Below are positions 34,333 to 45,300 of a DNA stretch of 64,000 bases, one piece after another; positions within the stretch are counted from its first letter, which is position 1, and the number at the start of each line of letters is the position of its first letter. The DNA is from Myxococcales bacterium (lineage in GTDB: Bacteria > Myxococcota_A > Polyangia > Palsa-1104 > JAEUJZ01). Under the pieces are notes generated by a model. The model did not search any database. It was not told the origin of the DNA and worked only from the letters and a program-made list of their open reading frames with translations. The stretch lies in NCBI GenBank assembly GCA_016794505.1, contig JAEUJZ010000109.1, forward strand, positions 1-64,000, written 5' to 3'. The translations under genes and the position numbers were made by a program.

Positions 34333-35169
34333 ATGAATGACCTGGAAGCGCGCCGCGCGGTGATCGACGCGGCGTTTGTCGATCGCGCTCGCTTGTCGGA
34401 CCCCACACTGCGAGCGCAGGTTCACGATGCGGTGATGGCGACGCTTTCCGATCTGGATGCCGGCCGCCTGCGCGTCGCAGAGAAGCAGGATGGAGCCTGG
34501 CAGGTGCAGGTCTGGGTCAAGCAGGCGATCCTTCTTTACTTTGCGCTGCGCCCGCTCGAACCCATCGACTGTGGCGGCCTGCAGTTTCACGACAAGGTGC
34601 CAGTCAAGCGCGACCTCGCCGCCGCTGGGATTCGCGTGGTGCCGCCTGGTGTCGCGCGCTTCGGATCGTTTCTTGAGCCGGGCGTCATCTTGATGCCGGG
34701 CTATGTCAACATCGGCGCCTATGTCGGCAGCGGCTCGATGATCGACACCTGGGCCACCGTCGGAAGCTGCGCGCAGATCGGCCGCAATGTTCATCTGGCC
34801 GGCGGCGTGGGGATCGGCGGCGTGCTAGAGCCCCCCCAGGCCCGTCCCGTGATCATCGAAGACGGTGCGTTCATCGGCTCGCGCTGCATCGTGGTCGAGG
34901 GGGTCGTGGTCGAAAGCGAAGCGGTGCTCGGAGCCAACGTGGTGCTGACCGCATCGACGTCGATCGTCGATGTCACAGGCTCGACGCCCGTGGTGCTGCG
35001 CGGTCGTGTGCCGGCGCGCTCGGTGGTGATCCCTGGCACCTGGCCCAAGAGCTTTCCGGCGGGTACGTTCCATGTCCCGTGCGCGCTGATCATCGGGCAG
35101 CGCAAAGCATCGACGGACCAGAAGACCTCGCTCAACGAAGCGCTGCGCACGTTTGAAGTGCCGGTCTGA
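34333..35169 (+). CDS. dapD: Tetrahydrodipicolinate N-succinyltransferase
   Basis: Succinylates tetrahydrodipicolinate in the lysine/diaminopimelate pathway. The 278-residue product (usual size) has the N-terminal helical part, the F-H-D-K-V-P-V-K-R block, and the left-handed beta-helix hexapeptide region M-P-G-Y-V-N-I-G-A-Y-V, I-D-T-W-A-T-V-G-S-C-A-Q-I-G and G-V-L-E-P-P-Q-A-R-P-V, all diagnostic for DapD. It begins three bases after the pseudo-esterase stop. dapE follows, so a succinylase branch to meso-diaminopimelate is complete for these two steps. Confidence 0.96.
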   Translation: MNDLEARRAVIDAAFVDRARLSDPTLRAQVHDAVMATLSDLDAGRLRVAEKQDGAWQVQVWVKQAILLYFALRPLEPIDCGGLQFHDKVPVKRDLAAAGIRVVPPGVARFGSFLEPGVILMPGYVNIGAYVGSGSMIDTWATVGSCAQIGRNVHLAGGVGIGGVLEPPQARPVIIEDGAFIGSRCIVVEGVVVESEAVLGANVVLTASTSIVDVTGSTPVVLRGRVPARSVVIPGTWPKSFPAGTFHVPCALIIGQRKASTDQKTSLNEALRTFEVPV

Positions 35170-35304
35170 ACGCGCGTTCGCAGGTCGCGCCGGATGTCGC
35201 TGCGGCTCGGCAGAACCAGGCAGCCCATGGGCTGAGCAGACGCCCACGAGCGCAGCGAGCGCACCGCGGATCCGCAAGCGCGGCTCGCGCAGAAAGAGAG
35301 CACG

Positions 35305-36390
35305 ATGGCCGATCGAGATCCCGCGCGCAGCTTGGCCGAGACCACGCTTGCGCTCTGTCGCATTCCCAGCGTCACTGGGCAGGAGGCGGCGATTGCCGAC
35401 GAGCTAACCAGTCGCTGCCAAGCCATGCCTGGTGTCCGCGTCGAGCGCATCGGGCTCTCGCTGCTGGCCCGCCGCGCCGATGTGCCAGAAGGGCCGTGGA
35501 TCGCGCTGGTCGGACACAGCGACACCGTCACGCCCGCACCGCCCAGTCAGCAGCCGCTTTGCATCGACGAGGCGAGCGGTCGCGTGTTCGGCTGTGGCGC
35601 CAGCGATATGAAAGGCGGCCTGGCCGTGATGCTGGCCTTGCTGGCGGCCCCGCAGCGCTTTGCGGTCAACCTGCTGTGCGTGTTTTACGACCACGAAGAA
35701 GGCCCCGCCGAGCGCAGCGGCATCTTGCCGATCTGTGCCTCGGCAGCGCTGCGCGATGTCGCGCTGGCTCTGTGTCTTGAGCCAACCGATGGCGTCATCC
35801 AAGCCGGCTGCATCGGTGGGTTGCAGGCGCGCGTAACGGCGCTGGGCAAGCGAGCCCACAGCGCGCGACCGTGGCAAGGACACAACGCGATCTATGCCGC
35901 GCTGCCCTTGCTGTCGCGTCTTTCGAGCTTGCCGCGAAACGAAGTGCAGGTCGGTGGCCTGCCGTTTTACGAAGTCACGACCGCGACGCAGGCTCTGACC
36001 GAAAACTCGCGCAATGTCGTGCCGGATCGCTTTGTGTTGAACATCAACCAGCGCTTTGCCCCAAACCGCAGCCTGGCCGAGGCGCGGGCCGCTCTGTTGT
36101 CGCTGATTCATTCCTGCGGTCCGTATCAGATCGAGATCGTCGACGAGGCGCCTCCCGGAGCGGTCTGCTTGGACGAGCCGCGCCTTGCCGCCTGGATCGA
36201 ACAAGAGGGCCTGACGGTGGAAGCCAAGCAGGCATGGACCGATGTCGCGCGCCTGACGGCCTTGGGGATTCCGGCCGTAAACTTTGGTCCGGGAGAGACC
36301 GCGCAGGCGCATCAGGCCCACGAGTCCGTGCCGATCGCCGCGCTGTCGGTGGCTTATCAGCGCCTGCTGCGCTTGTTGGGGGCTGTGTGA
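35305..36390 (+). CDS. dapE: Succinyl-diaminopimelate desuccinylase
   Basis: Zinc aminopeptidase of the M20 family that removes succinate from N-succinyl-LL-diaminopimelate. The 361-residue product shows V-G-H-S-D-T-V (first metal His/Asp), G-C-G-A-S-D-M-K-G-G (second Asp), Y-D-H-E-E-G (catalytic Glu pair), E-P-T-D and the dimerisation domain with G-K-R-A-H-S-A-R-P. The C-terminal metal histidine region is H-Q-A-H-E-S-V-P. Gene context (dapD just upstream) supports DapE rather than another M20 peptidase. Its stop overlaps the next start (TGATG), indicating translational coupling. Confidence 0.95.
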   Translation: MADRDPARSLAETTLALCRIPSVTGQEAAIADELTSRCQAMPGVRVERIGLSLLARRADVPEGPWIALVGHSDTVTPAPPSQQPLCIDEASGRVFGCGASDMKGGLAVMLALLAAPQRFAVNLLCVFYDHEEGPAERSGILPICASAALRDVALALCLEPTDGVIQAGCIGGLQARVTALGKRAHSARPWQGHNAIYAALPLLSRLSSLPRNEVQVGGLPFYEVTTATQALTENSRNVVPDRFVLNINQRFAPNRSLAEARAALLSLIHSCGPYQIEIVDEAPPGAVCLDEPRLAAWIEQEGLTVEAKQAWTDVARLTALGIPAVNFGPGETAQAHQAHESVPIAALSVAYQRLLRLLGAV

Positions 36391-37283
36391 TGCAAGAACG
36401 TATGCCAGCTGTCGATGCCTGGATCTGGATCGATGGCGAACTCCTGCCAGCGAGCGAGGCGCGGGTGCCTGTGCTCGATCGCGGCTTTCTGTACGGCGAC
36501 AGCATCTTTGAAGTGACGCGCACCGCGCAGCGCCGTCCGCTGTTTTTTGCCGAGCATCTGGCGCGCTTGGAACAGTCAGCGCGCTTGCTTGCCATGACGC
36601 TTCCCGATCGTGACGCGCTGGTCATGGCGTGTCGCGCCGTCGTCGACCAGTTCGCCGAAAGCGAGTGTTATCTGCGCTTGATCGTGACGCGCGGCAGCGG
36701 GCCGCTCGACTTGGATCCAGCAGTCGCTGACGCACCGCGGCTGGTCGTGCTGGGCAAGTCGCTGCGCTTGCCCGAGCCGGCGCTGTACGAGCGCGGTGTG
36801 GCTCTGGCCACGGTGACCCCAGCCGACTGCGGCGTGCGCATGCTGCCTGCCGCGAAGTCGAGCAACTATTTGCCGTCGGTGATGGCGCTGCATCTGGCGC
36901 GCAAGCGGCAGGCGTACGAAGCGCTTTTGTGCGATGCCGAAGGCGCCATTACCGAGGGCGCGTCCTCGAACTTTTTCATTGTGCGGGCCGGCGTGCTGAT
37001 GACGCCGCCTTTGTCTTTGGGACTGCTTTCGGGGATCACGCGAGCGGTCGTTTTGCGCATGGCGCAGCAGCACGGAATCCCGACCCGCGAAGCGCGCTTT
37101 ACCGCCGAAGATGCCGAGCGCGCCGATGAAGCCTTCCTGACCAGCAGCGTGCGCGGCCTGGTGCCGGTGACGCGCCTAAACGATCAGCCGCTTGGCCCAG
37201 GGCAGCCCGGCCCGATCACGCAGCAGCTTCTTTCCGCCTATGCCGCCTGCCTCGCCGATGGAGGAAGCTGGTCGGTGTCATGA
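36390..37283 (+). CDS. Class-IV PLP aminotransferase (PabC/Ilv/Dat type)
   Basis: A 297-residue fold-type-IV PLP enzyme: W-I-D-G-E-L and D-R-G-F-L-Y-G-D-S-I-F-E near the N-terminus, K-S-S-N-Y-L-P for the PLP lysine, then E-G-A-I-T-E-G-A-S-S-N-F-F and the phosphate-binding G-L-L-S-G-I-T-R. These fit branched-chain aminotransferase, D-amino-acid aminotransferase or 4-amino-4-deoxychorismate lyase; the motifs do not separate them securely. Being in a dap operon, a role in amino-acid synthesis is natural. It overlaps dapE at the start and the next gene by four bases at the end. Confidence 0.88.
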   Translation: MQERMPAVDAWIWIDGELLPASEARVPVLDRGFLYGDSIFEVTRTAQRRPLFFAEHLARLEQSARLLAMTLPDRDALVMACRAVVDQFAESECYLRLIVTRGSGPLDLDPAVADAPRLVVLGKSLRLPEPALYERGVALATVTPADCGVRMLPAAKSSNYLPSVMALHLARKRQAYEALLCDAEGAITEGASSNFFIVRAGVLMTPPLSLGLLSGITRAVVLRMAQQHGIPTREARFTAEDAERADEAFLTSSVRGLVPVTRLNDQPLGPGQPGPITQQLLSAYAACLADGGSWSVS

Positions 37284-38521
37284 GCGAGCTTTCGGTTCGC
37301 ATCGAGCACAGTATCCAGGCCGTGCCGCAGACCGCGTGGAATGAGCTCATCACCACCGCCGACGCCGTGGGCGACGCCGACAACCCCTTTGTCGACTGGC
37401 GCTTTCTTGCGGCCCTGGAAGAGAGCGGCTGTGCCGTGGCAGCGCGCGGCTTTCTGCCCTGTCCATTTGCCGTCTATTCCGGGCGCACGCTGGTCGCTGT
37501 GGCCCCCGCCTATATCAAGCAGGACAGCGACGGCGACTTCAGCCGCGACTGGGACTGGGCCGCGGCTGCCGAGCGCGCTGGTCTTCCGTACTATCCCAAG
37601 CTGGTCTTTGGCGTGCCGTTTACGCCGGTCACCGGGCGACGCCTGCTTCTGCCCGGCCCGCTATCACCCGCCGAACGAGCACCGATTGTTTCCGCCCTGC
37701 TGGGCGCGGCGCGGCGCTTCTGCCACGAGCAGGGCATCGCGTCCATGCATGTGCTGTTTCCGACGGAACATCAGCTGCACGAGCTGTCGCACCAGGGGCT
37801 GATCCCGCGCGTCGCGTTTCAGTATCACTTTCGCAACCCCGGCTATCGCCAGCCCGAGGAGTTTTATGCCCGCTTTTCGTCGAAGCGGCGCAATGCGCTC
37901 AAGCGCGAGCGCAGCGCGGCGCAGGGCCAAGGCATCGCGCTATACACCCTGCGCGGCGACGAGATTGCGCGCGATCCGCGAAAGTATGCCGATCTGGCCC
38001 ACGCGCTGCATGCCTCGACGGTGGAAAAGCTGATCTGGGGGCGGCGCTGGCTGAACCAGGCGTTTTATCGTCGGCTGTTTTCCAGCCTTCCCCACGTCGT
38101 CGAGCTCGTCGTCGCCGAGCGCAATGGCCACGTCATCGCCGGAGCCTTCAACGTCGCATCGCACGGCGGGGCCGAAGCCGACGGACCGCCAGGGCGGACG
38201 CCTCGCCTCTATGGGCGATACTGGGGTTGTTTTGAAGAACATCCATTTTTACATTTCAATGTTTGCTATTACCACAGCATTGACGAATGCATTCGGCGAA
38301 AGGTGGCTATCTTTGAAGGCGGGGCTGGCGGCGAGCACAAGATCGCGCGAGGCTTCGAGCCCAGCGAGACGTACAGCGCACACGCCTTTTTCGACCCGCG
38401 CTTAGAGGCCGCGCTGCGTCGGCACCTGCAGCACGAACTACAGGCGCGCACCCAGGCCATCGCCGAGTATCGCAAGCAGGCGCCTGTGTTGAAACCGTGG
38501 TCCCCGGATCCGACGCCCTAA
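37280..38521 (+). CDS. FemAB/GNAT-like acyltransferase (DUF482/peptidogalycan type)
   Basis: A 413-residue protein with G-V-P-F-T-P-V-T-G-R-R near residue 110, R-F-S-S-K-R-R-N-A-L-K-R-E, and the C-terminal Y-Y-H-S-I-D-E-C / F-E-G-G-A-G-G-E-H-K block. This block is characteristic of the COG3146 family ('peptidogalycan biosynthesis', DUF482), distantly related to Fem aminoacyltransferases and GNATs. It probably adds an amino-acyl or acyl group to a peptide or small molecule. Last gene of the pseudo-esterase/dapD/dapE operon, overlapping the previous gene by four bases. A patch at about 38225-38290 is locally AT-rich. Confidence 0.82.
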   Translation: MSELSVRIEHSIQAVPQTAWNELITTADAVGDADNPFVDWRFLAALEESGCAVAARGFLPCPFAVYSGRTLVAVAPAYIKQDSDGDFSRDWDWAAAAERAGLPYYPKLVFGVPFTPVTGRRLLLPGPLSPAERAPIVSALLGAARRFCHEQGIASMHVLFPTEHQLHELSHQGLIPRVAFQYHFRNPGYRQPEEFYARFSSKRRNALKRERSAAQGQGIALYTLRGDEIARDPRKYADLAHALHASTVEKLIWGRRWLNQAFYRRLFSSLPHVVELVVAERNGHVIAGAFNVASHGGAEADGPPGRTPRLYGRYWGCFEEHPFLHFNVCYYHSIDECIRRKVAIFEGGAGGEHKIARGFEPSETYSAHAFFDPRLEAALRRHLQHELQARTQAIAEYRKQAPVLKPWSPDPTP

Positions 38522-38562
38522 TATATCTTCATAAAATCCAATAAGAGCGGTTTCAGGCGGGC

Positions 38563-40566
<2,004 letters not shown>

Positions 40567-40688
40567 GGGGCGAGTGTACTTTTTTTCGCCGCGCTTTTGG
40601 CGCTGCGCTGCGGACGCGTTTTGGCTCGCGCAGCGTCGAAGGAGATCGCGCGTCCAGCGACGCGGGCTTCGTATTAGGATGAATTCTG

Positions 40689-42707
40689 ATGCCGGGCGAA
40701 GTCACCAGACGGGCGCTGCGCAGCTTGCTCGACGTGCTGCTGCCCGTGGCTTCTGACTTCGACGCGCTGTGCATCGATCACTTCCCCCGCGTCAATCAGC
40801 GCTTCGCCACCGGCATGGATCGCACCAGCCGCACCAACCTGCTTCTGGCGCAGGCCCGGCCCGACGACATCTTGGCCGCGCTGACCCGGATCTGTGACGC
40901 TGACGAGGTCCACGAGCGCTTGGCGCAGCTGCAGTCGGCCCATGGCTATGCCCGCGAGTGCGCGTCCGAAGCGCTGAGCGCGCGGCTGCAAGCCTTGCTG
41001 CTTGAGCGCGACCGCCTGAGCAGCGAGGCCGCCAGCGCGGAACAGCCGCTTGACCTGTCGGTCCGCAACGCCGAGATCGCCGCGATCAAAAAAGAGCTTC
41101 GCCGCGGTCCGCGCCTCAACGAGGGCGAAATCCTCGACGAGCGCTTCATCTTGCAGCAGCGCATCGGGCACGGCGGCTATGGCGATGTCTGGTTGGCCTT
41201 CGACCGCGGTCGCCAGTGCCTGGTGGCGCTGAAGGTGCTGCACGGTCGACGCGAAGACCCCAACAGCATCGAGCGCTTTTATCGCGGAGCCCGCGTGCTG
41301 ATGCAGCTTTCGCACCCGCACTTGGTCCATGTCCTTGAGCCGCCCGGCGAGCACGAAGGATTTCATTACTTCGTCATGGAATACGTACACGGCGGCGATC
41401 TAGAGCGCGCGATGCGCGAAGACCGCGTCGAGCGCCCCCAGGCCCTGCAGGCGCTCTTGCAGGCGGCGTCGGCCTTGGCGTATGCCCACCAGCGCGGCCT
41501 GATTCACCGCGATATCAAGCCGACGAACATCCTGCTCGATGGCACCGGCAGCGCGCGACTGACCGACTTTGATCTGGTCTCGGCCGACGACAGTACGGGC
41601 GGCACGGCTTCGGGCGTGGCCATGGGGACGCTGCTTTATTCGGCGCCCGAGGTTCACGAGGATGCGCGGCGCGCCGACGAGCGCAGCGATGTGTATTCCC
41701 TGGGCATGACCTTGCTGTGCGTGCTGTACGGTCGGCCTCTGCCGCGTGTGGCGATCTTTCATGGGCTGGACTTCGCGCGACAGCAGGGCTGTCCGTCGGC
41801 CTTTCTGCCGCTGATCGAGTCTGCCACGGCCGATCAGCCCAGCCAGCGCCCGGCCGGGGTTCGTGCGTTTTCTGCCTGGCTGGAAGCAGCCATCGCCGCC
41901 GACCGTCGCACGCAGCCACTGCTTGCCCTGCCGCCTGCCGCCCACAGCGCCAATTCGACGCAAGAGCTGGCGCCGTCCCAGTCGTCAAACCCGCGGTGGT
42001 CCTGGACCGGGTCGAGCAGCAACCTGTGGGGCCAGCACAACCGCTGGCTGGGCTGGGCGCTGTCGGCCCTGACTCTTGCCGTCGGCGTCGGCTTTGTGCT
42101 GGTGCGTCTGCGCGGACCACGCAGCGTGCAGGTTCCCGCGCTCGTGTCTTCCCCGCCGACGTCTGTGGCTTCGATGACGGAAGAAGCGCTGAGCCAACGC
42201 AGCGCAGACAGCGTGACCGCGCCCGTCCCGTTGCGGGTCCCCAGCGAACCAGTACACGCGTCGGAAAAAGAAGACGAAACCAAGGCCAGCAGCAAGTCGC
42301 CAAGCAGCAAGCCTGCGACGCACCCGAGACCCGCCGCCAAGCTGAGCTGTCTTGGTGAGTCGCCCCCACGCAAGCGCTCGGCGGGCGCTGGCCGGCAAAA
42401 CCCAGAGCTGCTGGACATGGTGCTCGCGCAGGCCCAGACCGAGTACAGCCAAGGTCGTTTCAGCCAAGCGATTCGCATGGCTCGAACCGCTCTGCCGGAC
42501 AGCCCGCTGCGGGCCTGGCGCATCATTGGGGCCGCGGCCTGTCAAACCGGCGACCGCACGCTTGCGCAGGCAGCCTATGACTGTCTAAAGAGCGCCGAGC
42601 GCGGGTACCTGATCCTGGTCTGCGAAAAGCGAGGCATCCGCATCGCCTCGACCGATTCAGCGACCGAGATCCCCGTCCAGAAGAGCGCGTCCATGTCCGC
42701 CAATTAA
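40689..42707 (+). CDS. Membrane Ser/Thr protein kinase with death-like/effector-associated N-terminus
   Basis: A 672-residue Hanks-type kinase. Residues 1-80 form a helical domain (L-D-V-L-L-P, F-D-A-L-C-I-D-H-F-P-R-V, G-M-D-R-x-x-R-x-N-L-L) resembling effector-associated or death-like domains seen in myxobacterial signalling and conflict proteins. The kinase domain starts near 150: glycine loop G-H-G-G-Y-G-D-V, catalytic Lys in A-L-K-V-L (182), H-R-D-I-K-P-T-N (273-280), but D-F-D replaces D-F-G (293-295). A transmembrane helix is at about 456-474, then a Pro/Ser-rich region and a C-terminal helical repeat (TPR-like). Probably an envelope-facing sensor kinase. Confidence 0.88.
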   Translation: MPGEVTRRALRSLLDVLLPVASDFDALCIDHFPRVNQRFATGMDRTSRTNLLLAQARPDDILAALTRICDADEVHERLAQLQSAHGYARECASEALSARLQALLLERDRLSSEAASAEQPLDLSVRNAEIAAIKKELRRGPRLNEGEILDERFILQQRIGHGGYGDVWLAFDRGRQCLVALKVLHGRREDPNSIERFYRGARVLMQLSHPHLVHVLEPPGEHEGFHYFVMEYVHGGDLERAMREDRVERPQALQALLQAASALAYAHQRGLIHRDIKPTNILLDGTGSARLTDFDLVSADDSTGGTASGVAMGTLLYSAPEVHEDARRADERSDVYSLGMTLLCVLYGRPLPRVAIFHGLDFARQQGCPSAFLPLIESATADQPSQRPAGVRAFSAWLEAAIAADRRTQPLLALPPAAHSANSTQELAPSQSSNPRWSWTGSSSNLWGQHNRWLGWALSALTLAVGVGFVLVRLRGPRSVQVPALVSSPPTSVASMTEEALSQRSADSVTAPVPLRVPSEPVHASEKEDETKASSKSPSSKPATHPRPAAKLSCLGESPPRKRSAGAGRQNPELLDMVLAQAQTEYSQGRFSQAIRMARTALPDSPLRAWRIIGAAACQTGDRTLAQAAYDCLKSAERGYLILVCEKRGIRIASTDSATEIPVQKSASMSAN

Positions 42708-42732
42708 TTTCTAAATATCGCCCCAGTTGAAA

Positions 42733-43533
42733 TTACTTCTTTTTTGGAAGTTGCGATATTAGATCGCATTTTGGACAGCGCGCCTGCAGTGCGCCAAAAT
42801 CGATGATACGCGTCGGAATCGCAGCACCGCAGAATTGGCAGTTCATTGGCAAAAATGGCCACCGTGAATGGTCCTCTTCCAGAATCAAGCCAGCCTCGCG
42901 CAGGAGCTCACGATCCGTCGTGATGAATATCGTTGGTGTCGTGTGGAATACCAGACAACGCCGTCCGTTCGGACCCGTGGCTTCGCCTTTCCTGGGTGCA
43001 TCTTCCCAAGAACCTTGCCCGATCACGGCAACGATCTCATCGTTTGTTATCGTGGATTCGATTAGACGCGTGTTAGGCGCTTCTGAAGCAGGGATGCCGC
43101 GACTGGCGAAAAATGCCATCACCGCGGGATCTTCTTCTTCTGCAGAGGCATTCGAGTGATGCTGCGCTTTTCGCGCCGCAGCTATGACCGCAATATCAGA
43201 TTCGCGCGATAGCGCGACAAGTGCTTGGCCAGTATCGTCCTCAACATAAAAATCTATACCCCGTGTTTCATTTATTATTATATCGCCTGTCTCGCCTCTG
43301 TATTGATCAACAGATAAATGATAATAGCAGCATTGGTCCTTTGAAAAAGGCGCCTGAAGAATTTTATCGCCAAATTTTACTCGACCTACAATCGTTACAA
43401 TCGCACCCTCTTGAACATCTTTGATAGACACCCGAAGATGCCGCGCCAAGGCTCTTCGTATGCGGGGATAGGGAAGAAAATAATACCACACAACAAACAA
43501 AGAGATCAGCGATACCCCAATAATTAGATTCAT
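42733..43533 (-). CDS. Membrane protein with GIDE-like domain and zinc ribbon
   Basis: A 266-residue protein beginning with a transmembrane helix (I-I-G-V-S-L-I-S-L-F-V-V-W-Y-Y). A domain (about 30-200) follows with V-G-R-V, A-P-F-S-K-D-Q-C-C-Y-Y-H, F-Y-V-E-D-D-T-G-Q-A-L-V and T-P-T-I-F-I-T-T, the pattern of GIDE/BAM (MUL1-like E3 ligase) domains, which sit beside a membrane. The C-terminus has a zinc ribbon C-Q-F-C ... C-P-K-C instead of a RING. The DNA is clearly AT-richer than its neighbours, hinting at transfer. Bacterial GIDE proteins have no established biochemical role; none is claimed here. Confidence 0.78.
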   Translation of the reverse strand: MNLIIGVSLISLFVVWYYFLPYPRIRRALARHLRVSIKDVQEGAIVTIVGRVKFGDKILQAPFSKDQCCYYHLSVDQYRGETGDIIINETRGIDFYVEDDTGQALVALSRESDIAVIAAARKAQHHSNASAEEEDPAVMAFFASRGIPASEAPNTRLIESTITNDEIVAVIGQGSWEDAPRKGEATGPNGRRCLVFHTTPTIFITTDRELLREAGLILEEDHSRWPFLPMNCQFCGAAIPTRIIDFGALQARCPKCDLISQLPKKK

Positions 43534-43544
43534 CGCTTCTTCAC

Positions 43545-43576
43545 CTGAGACCGCTTTATCGCAAAAGCTGTCTCAG
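43545..43576. repeat. Hairpin between GHL10 gene and GIDE-like gene
   Basis: CTGAGAC (43545-43551) pairs with GTCTCAG (43570-43576); inside, GCTTT pairs with AAAGC around a short loop, with one C-T mismatch between the two stems. On the minus strand it sits between the glycosidase stop and the GIDE-like start, only 11 bases before the start codon. No U-run follows, so a regulatory leader or a processing site is as likely as a terminator. Confidence 0.5.
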
Positions 43577-43615
43577 TCTAAGCGATCTTCGTCCTTCTCT
43601 TCAGACGATACGCTT

Positions 43616-45220
43616 CTAAGGCCGCGGGGTGGCCCAGGTCGCGCTGCTCTCGTTGCCCAGGCGATCGACGGCGCGCACCACCAAGCCGACGATGCCCGTC
43701 GTGCTGGCCAGCGAGTAACGCACCGGGCTGCCCGCTGCTGGGATGGTGTCGCTGTTCCAGCCGCTGGCCGTCTTGCTCGACACGACATACCAAAACGGCG
43801 CGCTGCCACCGCTGCCGGGCTCGATGCGCAGGGTATAGCCGCTGCCCTCGCGCAGGCCGCTGACCGTCGGTCGAGACGGCACAGTGCTGTCGAGCCAAGG
43901 CGCGGCCGGCACCACGGCGCGCTGCGCATACAAGCCGCTGCGCAGCGTCGTGGTCAGCCCTCCAGGGTTTCGCGGAAAGACCTTGTAGCTGTAATGGATG
44001 TTGCCGGTCGCGCCGCTGCGACGGCGCGTCTCGCGGATCTGATCTTCGATCTCGCGCACGGGATAGCTGCCGTCGGATACGCGGTTGGTGGCCAAGCCGG
44101 GCCACAGGTGTCGGCCCTGCTTGTTTTCAGCGCGCCAAAAGTCGACAAGCGCCGTATAGCTCTGCGCGGCCGGCGCGATCGGCCAGTAAAGCTGCGGCGC
44201 GAAATAGTCCAGCCAGCCGCTGTTCAGCCAGCGCCGCGAGTCGGCATACAGCTCGTTGTACGAGTCGAGCCCGACGATGCCGGGTGGGTGGCCCGGTCGC
44301 CAGATGCCAAACGGCGCGATGCCAAACAGCACGCCGCGCTTTTCCGACTTGATGCGCTGATACAGGCGCTCGATGAGCTGGTTCACGTGATCGCGACGCC
44401 AGTCGGCGCGACTCAGCGTGCCGCCGCCGGCCTTGTACGCGTTCCAGTTGGCGTCATCCGGGAAGTCGCCGCCCGCCGGGTAATACGAGCGGTACGGATA
44501 AAAATAGTCGTCGATGTGGACGCCATCGATGTCATAGCGACGGACGACATCGGCAATCACGTCGATGGTGTAGCTCTTGGTATCGGCAGCGGTCGGATCC
44601 ATCCACAGATAGTTGCCGACGGTGCGCACCAGGTCGGGTCGCCGCTTGCTGATGTGATTGGCAGCCATGCCCGCCGCCGTGCCAGGCAAGGCCACGCGAT
44701 AGGGATTGAACCAGGCGTGCAAGAGCAGCCCGCGCTTGTGCGCCTCGGCGACCCAGAACGAAAGCGGGTCGTACGCCGGGCTGGGTGCCTTGCCGTTTTG
44801 GCCCGTCAGATAAGCGGACCACGGCTCGATGGTGGAGGCATACAGCGCATCTGCCGACGGACGGACCTGCAAGACCAGCGCGTTTAGGCCGAGCGAGCGC
44901 GCCTGCTCGCAGATGCGGATCGCTTCGTCCTGCTGCTGCGCGGAAGACAGCGTGCTGCGCGAGGGCCAGTCGAGGTTATAGACCGTCGCCACCCAGGCGG
45001 CGCGCAGCTCTCGCGGGGCCGACGGAATCGCGCTGGCGCTCAGGGCTTCAACGGCGGCGGACTGCACGGCCTCATCCTCGGCGCTGTCCGAAAGCGGACC
45101 GCCACAGGACACAGCGCTGCCAGTCAGAATCAACAAACCCAGCGCCCGAAAAGGCCGGTATCCCCGATCTGCACAGAGCGGCGCCGCGTTCCAAGAATGA
45201 AGGTGCGTGGGCTTCTGCAT
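43616..45220 (-). CDS. GHL10/DUF187-type glycoside hydrolase lipoprotein
   Basis: A 534-residue lipoprotein (L-I-L-T-G-S-A-V-S-C-G-G lipobox). From about residue 66 the sequence P-R-E-L-R-A-A-W-V-A-T-V-Y-N-L-D-W-P-S opens the GHL10 (DUF187) family, which includes predicted peptidoglycan-active TIM-barrel glycosidases. L-Q-V-R-P-S-A-D-A-L-Y, A-W-F-N-P-Y-R-V, D-I-D-G-V-H-I-D-D-Y-F-Y-P-Y and F-G-I-A-P-F-G-I-W follow at the usual spacing; the D-D after I is the family's acidic pair. The C-terminus is a fibronectin-like region. Probably cleaves or trims an envelope glycan. Start chosen at M-Q-K-P-T. Confidence 0.88.
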   Translation of the reverse strand: MQKPTHLHSWNAAPLCADRGYRPFRALGLLILTGSAVSCGGPLSDSAEDEAVQSAAVEALSASAIPSAPRELRAAWVATVYNLDWPSRSTLSSAQQQDEAIRICEQARSLGLNALVLQVRPSADALYASTIEPWSAYLTGQNGKAPSPAYDPLSFWVAEAHKRGLLLHAWFNPYRVALPGTAAGMAANHISKRRPDLVRTVGNYLWMDPTAADTKSYTIDVIADVVRRYDIDGVHIDDYFYPYRSYYPAGGDFPDDANWNAYKAGGGTLSRADWRRDHVNQLIERLYQRIKSEKRGVLFGIAPFGIWRPGHPPGIVGLDSYNELYADSRRWLNSGWLDYFAPQLYWPIAPAAQSYTALVDFWRAENKQGRHLWPGLATNRVSDGSYPVREIEDQIRETRRRSGATGNIHYSYKVFPRNPGGLTTTLRSGLYAQRAVVPAAPWLDSTVPSRPTVSGLREGSGYTLRIEPGSGGSAPFWYVVSSKTASGWNSDTIPAAGSPVRYSLASTTGIVGLVVRAVDRLGNESSATWATPRP

Positions 45221-45300
45221 GCCTGCCGCGTACCACGATCGCAGCGAGCCCAGCCGGCTTTTTTCTCGTGATAACATCGCAAAATTCTTCACGATCTCGC

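Noticed and set aside
43994..44887. Open frame opposite the GHL10 glycosidase
   Set aside because: Antisense shadow of a well-supported gene, with no motif of its own.
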